DNA from: Branchiostoma lanceolatum
Lineage: Eukaryota > Chordata > Leptocardii > Amphioxiformes > Branchiostomatidae
DNA length: 64,000 nucleotides
Direction of reading: 5' to 3'
Assembly (NCBI RefSeq): GCF_035083965.1
Contig: NC_089725.1
Coordinates: forward strand, 25,181,925 to 25,245,924
In this document: positions 57,401-64,000 of the stretch, one piece after another
Position numbering within the stretch: position 1 is the stretch's first letter
Layout: every line of letters begins with the position of its first letter
The notes under the pieces: generated by a model
Told to the model about the DNA's origin: nothing
The model's database searches: none
What the model saw: only the letters and a program-made list of their open reading frames with translations
Program-made: the position numbers and the translations under genes

Positions 57401-60400
57401 TAGGGTGTGCCATGTGAAAGGGAAAGAAATCTTTCAATCTTTACCTTCTCCACAAGTCTGGTGAAAAGCAGCTCAAGGAAGGGTGTCCACTGCTCCTGGT
57501 GCCTGCTGATACTGACCAGGAAGTTCACAATACAGGCACGAACCTGCTTGTCATCCCGCTCATCACTTCAACAGTAAATAGGACATAATCAGCTGCGTAA
57601 AAACCTTTCACTTGTGATCTTTAAGCCATACTTCAAATGAGAAATATCATATTAACAAGCAAAAGATCTTAAGCACTAGTGTACAGATAATAAGAAAGGT
57701 TTATTTATTTCTCACAACATGGAACAGGGTGGCAGGTTAAACTGCTTAAAACTTAATGGCTTACACAGTAGAACTGCTTAAAATCAGATACTAGGCTTAG
57801 AATTGCATTTTCAAACATTACTGAAAAATATAATAAACAAAGATATTGAGCCCAAGACTCTGTACAAGTTACAGATTGCTGCTGCAGAAGTTCTCACCTT
57901 TTGTATGCCTCATTCACACTGCATTTGTTCCCAAGCTGTTTCACATAAGCAATAGTGTCCAGCTCTGTCCTGAAAATCAATCAAACAAACATGGAGTTTG
58001 AGTTTGTATATGCAGTATGTTTCCAACCTGAATACAATTCAGAAAATTGTTCTAACCACCGTCTACATTTATCTGTATACACCTGCTACTGTCTAACCTT
58101 CATCAACATAACTGCTACTGTGCTTGACAGATCTCTAGTGTAGCACACACACCCCTGGTACCCCACACCATTTCGTTAACAGTGTATTGCACTGGGGAGC
58201 ATTGCAGTGACTGGAGATCTCTCTAGATGCCATTTCTAGGGTGGCATTTACATGTATGTGACCTGGCAGAATCATGTTAGTAGACGTCTTTCTTACATCT
58301 ATCCAAGCCAGTGCACAGTTTCTATGTGGGTCAGTCATCTGCAAAGGTGACATTCTGATACCTTTTTCCCAAAGCACACTGAACATACCTGAGATTTCTC
58401 TTAAAGTGGGGCCCAAATGTGGCAGCCTCCAGGATCATGTCCATGTGTGCCGTAGCACTGGAAATTCGTACAGCTAGAGCTGAGGCTGACTCAGCTGCAT
58501 CTGTCTGCAGGTCGGAGCTGCAGCCTTCTGCCCAGTACCCGCAGCAGTGCCTCAGCAGGATGTTGGTCACCCCTCGGATACGCTCGCCCATGGCAAACAG
58601 CTCATCAGCGTGCTGAGAAGTTAAGAGATAAAACCTGGTTGGTTGGTTTCAAACTCAACTTACAAGAATGCCTCCGACAATAGAGTCTGTTCTTCAACAT
58701 GGAAATGAAATTGCTGAGAATAAAGTGCTTTACTTGTTTCCTATGTGTCCTGGGGATTGTGTTCTACCCTGGAAACCTGTTACACTCTCACAGTTTTTCT
58801 ATAATTGATACCCCATTACTTAAGTCGCCTAGATAGTAAAATGTACATTTCATGTCAGCAGGAACAAAATATTCATTCTGAGCAGAACTCAAATGTTCTC
58901 CTCACCTGATGCTGCCTGAGGAGGACAGTGGACTTAGCTGGAGCTGCCATGAGGGCGGGGTGGAACGTGATGCCCACAAAACTGTACATCACGGGCCAGA
59001 AGTGATCCGTGTCCCTGTAGAAATCCTGCACCAGTTTCCAGGCACAGTCTATTGCCGCCACACACATGGACTCTCCTGCCTCGTGCACCTGTGAGAAGTA
59101 GGTGTGTAAATAAATGGTCAGGTCTTACAATATCACCTATTTAAACAGTTTAGTGCAGGCAGAATTGGGGATGGATCTTCAGCAAGCAACTAGATTGAAG
59201 CTTTCACAGTGATTACAAAACGATACATTTTCTACAGCTAGGGGGAATGACATGAGAAACGGCAAAGACGTACCAGTGGAATTAGCCTCTCCATAGTCCT
59301 CATAAGCTGTATGGCAGCCATGCCCGTGGCCACCTCGGTGTTGTCCATGGCTCGTGTCAGCAGTTCTGCTGGACTCCCTAAGGCGTGGCAGACCCGGTGG
59401 CCAGGCAACCACAGCAGGAAATCGACCACAGTCCACTGGCTCTCCACGTAGAGGCACACTGCCCTGCCCCAGTCCTCCCGACTCACATGCTCACTGGGAG
59501 GGGAATAGAAAAAAATCACATTGAACCCAAATAGTCATGCACACAGGTTCTCCTATATTAGTATCTAATAGTAGTATGTAATATAACTAGCGTGTCTGCA
59601 ACACTGGTGTGTTATGCCAAAGGGAGATTCTAAAAATTACACAATACAGATTTTTGTACATTGTACGGAATGAAGATATATTTTTTTTCTTTCTTTTCCA
59701 AAACATCCAGCCATCCCCCAATATCCAGTATACACCTGGCTGTGGGGGCGAAGCAGATTCTGTACGTTATTGCTGGATAGTAAAGGGTCGTTTAGTGGAA
59801 TCGCAGGGCTGGCCCATTGGGCAATTTTTTCAAGGATACAAATCTATCAAAGGGGAGGGGCTAGCAACCCTTGCATGTAAAAATAAACCCTGCTACAGAA
59901 ACAGCAAGGAAACTTGCTGATCCGTGTGCCACTAGGTAATACAAGGTGAACAACAACAAACCTATCAGCATCGGCAGGTTTCCCGAAGCCATCTTGTAGT
60001 CTGAGCACCCTGCCAGCCCCCACCAGCACCTCCCCCAGCCCCCGGTAGGCAGCAGGTCCAGTCTGGACTATCTCACACACACAGGACAGGGACCGCATGG
60101 CAGCCAGGCAACTCAGCTGGGACTGGACTACAGATACCTGATGGGAAAGGCAAACCACCTGTGAAAGCAGTGGTGCAGTCACAGTCGTCAAAGATCATCA
60201 TACAATTTTGATGCCATTCTTTCCTCAGATGGATTGTGCCAGAGGAATGTCACACTTCAGAGAAGGAAGGTCATCCAATGTGTCATTGATTAAGACCATT
60301 ACCAATATTTCAGCCACTGACCATTCATGCAACCAAATGAATTATACAGCATGTGATATTCTGCAACACTTGACAATGTGACTTACTATGATATTACATT

Positions 60401-63400
60401 CTCATTTAAGTGCGTCAATATCTCTTAATTTGATAATTTTAAGTTTCCTTTAAGTACGAAGAAGCATTTCCCTCTTACCTGACTATCTTGGGAGTCAAGG
60501 ATCTTGATACTCCTTTCTACCAGCGTCTGGAGGGACCCTAGCACCAGATTTGTTGCAAGATTCCCACCAGGGTAGAAAGCGCTGAACTGCTTGAGGAGCT
60601 GTGTGTACATGCTTACTCTCCCTATGTCTGCCATCTGGGAAAATAGTGGTCAAAATCCATCAAATCATTGTCATAGGAATTTCTACTAAAAGGAACATGT
60701 TGCCATGTTTTAAGCACACCTTTAGTCCATCCATTGCACAAGCACTGAAGACAATTAATAAAGAGTCACATTTGTTAGATTACTCCAGTAGGATCAAACC
60801 AAAAGTATCATTAATACCAAAACCACAGTTTACTACTACAAACATGTAAGACAGGTTTAATCTTGCTGACTTACTTTGGTAATCTCTGCTGTGAGTTTCT
60901 GCACAAGAAATGCCAGTGTTTCCTCCAAACATGACTGCAGTACCTGGCTTAGCTGCTGGGTGGTGCTAGCACAACACCCTCTGGCCATCTCTGAGGTGCC
61001 ATGTTCCTTTTAACATGAAATGATGGTGTTTGTAAAAATTGCCATACTGCAGAAATGACACAGTTGGAATAAAGATTTCTAATCTGTTTCTCACAAAGTT
61101 AACAGACAAAAATCCTGTGTATAAAGACAACATGCAATTATCATACACAGACTGAGAAGTAATGTACAGTAAGCACAAGTGATCTCAAGAGCTATTTAGA
61201 GATATTCAAGAAACCAAGGATGAAAACATGTCTAGGACTTATAAAACAGTCTGTACTGAAGAAGGAGTACAGGACTTGAACACACTCTACTACCAGTGGA
61301 CTAACCCACTTCTGTAGTGGTCCGTGTCGCTCAAGAGCTATGAAACTGATTAAGAGGTTAACTAGGAGGTCCATAATTGAACTTGTCCTTCATTTTGCCA
61401 ACACCTTCCCACATACCAAATGTCGTACAGGTCCATCAACAACTTCTTGAGTTATGCTGCCCACACTCACACACAACCACCAAACAACAAATGGCATTAA
61501 AAAATAACCTTCTTGGCAAAGGTAATTACCTCCATGAGACAGGACAGGATGTGGAGACACCTGTCGGCCTTGGCAGGTGGCAGGTACGGGTGGGTGCGGG
61601 CAGAGTTCAACACCTGCGCCACAGATGACAGCAGGGGCTCCAGCGACAGAACACCTGCTGGACTGTCACTACAACAGGTGGGAGATTAGTACACATGTAC
61701 ATCAATCTTGAGGGGCAATTTAAAATTTACCATGTGACTTTGGTACTATCAGTTCTGCTGTATCAGTTTCAAACTGTTAGCTTTCAAAGCAAACAATTAT
61801 GTGCACCTCAAAATTAAATCTGAGAAAGACAATGTCAAAGTACCGATGAATATTTTACTGGACAAAGCAGACATAAAAGATCCCTGTAAGCTGTTTTTAC
61901 TGATGCCCAAGGCTACAAACAAATCAAGGACATCCCAGCAACTTCCTACCTGTGCAGTGCTGTCTCTTGCTGTTCCTCTGTACCTGCTAGCTGTCTAACA
62001 CTGTGCTGTCCATCCACAGCTAGCAGCAGCAGCATGGCTATACTGTGTGCCTCACTCCTTCCTGGTAGGTCATTGCCAGTAGCTGCAGAGGGAAATGGGA
62101 AATTGAACCACATTTTATACAATTGCAAGCTGGGTTTTATGAGGACTTGCCTACTTTTGATGGAGATCTGTTAGATATGCGTGCTAGTGCATGCTAGTGC
62201 ATACCTTCAGTTAGCTATGCATACCTATAGTGCAATAAACTTTCAAAGAGCAACTTGGAAACATGGAGCCATCAAAAAGTTTGAAAGACACAACCGACAG
62301 GTTTTTAGAAGAGAAGTATCTTTGATAGATCATTAAGAAAAGGTGTCAAGTCTTAGTATGCTGGAAAAGTGTGCTATCTCCTGTCAGTGACATTTTATTC
62401 TGGAGCAATTTTGGAGAGTTTCAATCATCTCCTTTTAAAGGTAATAACGTCATAACAAAAAAAATGATGTCAAACTTTACCAGACACATATGGACTCACC
62501 TTCCTCAGGTGACACCTGGATGGCGGCCTGCACACCTGCCTGTAGAAACCTTCTCAGGTGTGCCTCTGGAGCAGGGTCAACTGTCTGTGTGGAGCTCAGG
62601 TCCAGGAGATGGTCACCATGTTCAGTCAGCCACCTGCTCACCTGGGGAAAGATCATACATGTATGTTTCTCAGCACCATTTATTCTCGGGATTGTCAAGC
62701 AACTATATTGAAGACAACTGAAAGGGCTTGAACACTTTAACAGTCCTTTAATCAGAATTGTGTAAAAAGATATCTAAGTATCTGTATCTGCATAGCCAGA
62801 CTGAGTATGTCTGACCATCAGCATAACACACCAGTTTCACAGGCATGAGGCACAGATGTAGCTGGTTATATTACACTGAACAACCTGTCACATCTAACCT
62901 TTGCACATCTAGCATTATTTAAAGCTATCTATTGAGGATGCTCCTATACAGTACTTTGTGGCGATATGTTCCACTCTGTGATAGTCCAAGAATAATCTGA
63001 CCATCTAGTTCATTATAAGTCCATGTACTGACCTGTTCCCAGAGACCCGTCCCCCTGACCATGCAGCCATCCTCCCTCTCCAGACAGGCCAGGGTGCCAG
63101 CCAGCTGCTGCAGGCTCACCTTCTCCTGTAGGACCAGGAACAAGAATGAAGGTAACACTTATTTTACACTCAGTCTGTAACTGTTATTTTATTTTGGCCT
63201 AATCCAGAAGTTGTTTATTATGTTCATTGTCAGAATGCAGGATTTGTCAGCAACTACACGACCAAAGGGTAAGGAATTACATGTATTTACTATTTTTGCC
63301 CTTTTTGTGCATTTTCTCCAAAGTAACGAAAAATTTATCTCAATTAAGATTGAAGCCTTAGTCTGCCTTACCCCTACCTTTCACAATCTTGGACTTTCAA

Positions 63401-63809
63401 ATATAGTTGATGCCTTCTTCAGTGTACAACATACTGGTTATACACGAGTTTGATACTGCAAAATGTACTAAGGCTAGGTAGCAACTCATTGGTTGTGTAC
63501 AAAGTACATTGTTACCTAGTGATTTACCAGCCTGATGAAACTATTCATAGCTGTACTATTCAAACAACATACTAACCACATCTGCCATGTTACAGATAGC
63601 CTGGGCAAAGTGACACTGGATGGCCCCACGTAGAGTGATGTTATTGGTCATGACGTGTGTCATCACGACCTGTCGGATCTGCGCCAGGGTGGCGTCCCCC
63701 CAGGTAGGGACGGGAGGGATGGACGCCAGAGCCTGGGTAACGTACAACAGCGGGACGGCCCCGCACGGCTCGCGGCACACCGCGGTGATCATGTCTTGCA
63801 TGAACTGGA
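51388..63809 (-). CDS. TARBP1: TARBP1, tRNA guanosine-18 2'-O-methyltransferase (5' part outside window)
   Basis: Twenty-three minus-strand exons, all in phase: 63577-63809, 63033-63125, 62500-62641, 61950-62082, 61530-61668, 60875-61006, 60479-60634, 59962-60137, 59274-59493, 58906-59088, 58389-58612, 57898-57969, 57445-57565, 56855-56965, 56459-56608, 56111-56197, 55546-55730, 55189-55270, 54866-55067, 53396-53581, 52815-52939, 52320-52456, 51388-51541. They give 1146 residues, against about 1620 in the human protein, so about 475 N-terminal residues lie beyond position 64000. The long N-terminal part is helical-repeat-like. The C-terminal SPOUT methyltransferase shows [32 protein letters not shown] and [19 protein letters not shown], the three knot motifs. 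The enzyme methylates G18 of tRNAs using SAM. The donor at 54866 has an alternative 23 bases earlier. The last exon seeds a downstream minisatellite. Confidence 0.93.
51710..51791. mobile_element. Short TAGCCTG...CAGGCTA repeat in TARBP1 last intron
   Basis: An 82-bp stretch with TAGCCTG and CAGGCTA ends, like 22531-22616. Confidence 0.45.
52180..52310. repeat. Fragment of the interspersed repeat family
   Basis: It contains CTTCTTGAGTTATCCTGACT, followed by a CAGACA tract and ACACACCCAAAAC, the tail of the family at 48120-48900. Confidence 0.55.
61375..61527. repeat. Interspersed repeat tail abutting a TARBP1 splice donor
   Basis: It carries TTGAACTTGTCCTTCATTTT, CCATCAACAACTTCTTGAG and the terminus AATAACCTTCTTGGCAAAGG followed by TAAT. 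This terminus is the reverse complement of the family start at 27146, and the exon donor at 61529 lies 3 bp away. Confidence 0.65.
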
Positions 63810-64000
63810 CTGGGGTGGCATAGAAACAAAGAATTGTACGTTGTACATGTTGTATTGCTAGACAATATGGTGTACAAGCTGACTCAAATGTCAAACGTAT
63901 GATTTCAAATGGCCTGTCACACTCAACTGGTGTCACTTTCAATTTTACCTCACAAATACACAAGTGCCTCAGCATAAAAAAATGATAAGGGTGCAACTCA

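Noticed and set aside
1..64000. Search for CRISPR arrays, bacterial operons or a phage-like defence system
   Set aside because: The window is intron-bearing animal DNA; the tandem arrays seen are minisatellites with no spacer structure or associated genes.

Overview
The window is eukaryotic nuclear DNA. Coding sequence is cut into many short exons with GT-AG introns, intergenic DNA is full of degenerate transposons, and each gene has a clear animal homologue. The gene set (cholinesterase, organic solute transporter alpha, an ST8Sia-type sialyltransferase, a PTF1A/Fer-class bHLH factor, TARBP1) together with a lineage-specific tandem pair of transmembrane NHL-propeller genes points to an invertebrate deuterostome, most likely a lancelet (Branchiostoma). 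The species call is an inference from gene content and repeat style. Exon borders were read by eye from splice signals, reading phase and family resemblance. In every multi-exon model the phases close exactly.

Layout. Positions 1-8001 (+) hold two tandem copies of a gene for a type II membrane protein with an extracellular six-bladed NHL propeller. Copy 1 (5' end outside the window) has a Penelope-like element and a LINE scrap in its last intron. Copy 2 is complete (4584-8001) and is flanked by two inverted copies of an unnamed repeat. Positions 9077-14459 (-) hold a secreted cholinesterase with two mutually exclusive-looking terminal exons, one encoding a GPI-type hydrophobic tail. Positions 14460-20590 are mostly transposons: a 1.47 kb foldback element with long inverted repeats built on a 10-bp minisatellite, a GAGT microsatellite, other foldback DNA and a 127-bp tandem repeat. 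Positions 20591-28677 (-) hold the seven-exon organic solute transporter subunit alpha. Positions 28678-34608 show no gene I can support. Positions 34609-38877 (+) hold an alpha-2,8-sialyltransferase-like gene with one GC-AG intron. Positions 39192 to about 43165 (-) hold a young, 5'-truncated L1/Tx1-type LINE with an open reading frame of 1178 codons. Positions 44118-47473 (+) hold the bHLH gene, with a TIR element in its second intron. Positions 50437-63809 (-) hold the 3' 23 exons of TARBP1, the tRNA Gm18 2'-O-methyltransferase; its 5' part lies beyond the window. The end of the TARBP1 coding exon, stop codon included, has been amplified into a minisatellite just downstream.

The genes do not form a pathway. 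The two NHL genes are a local duplication; the other five are unrelated animal genes with ordinary intergenic spacing. The most notable signals are the cholinesterase alternative C-terminal exons, the TARBP1 exon-derived minisatellite, the triple NPxY cytoplasmic tail of the NHL membrane protein, the foldback element with its target-site duplication, and several cases of transposons sitting in or against gene structures.
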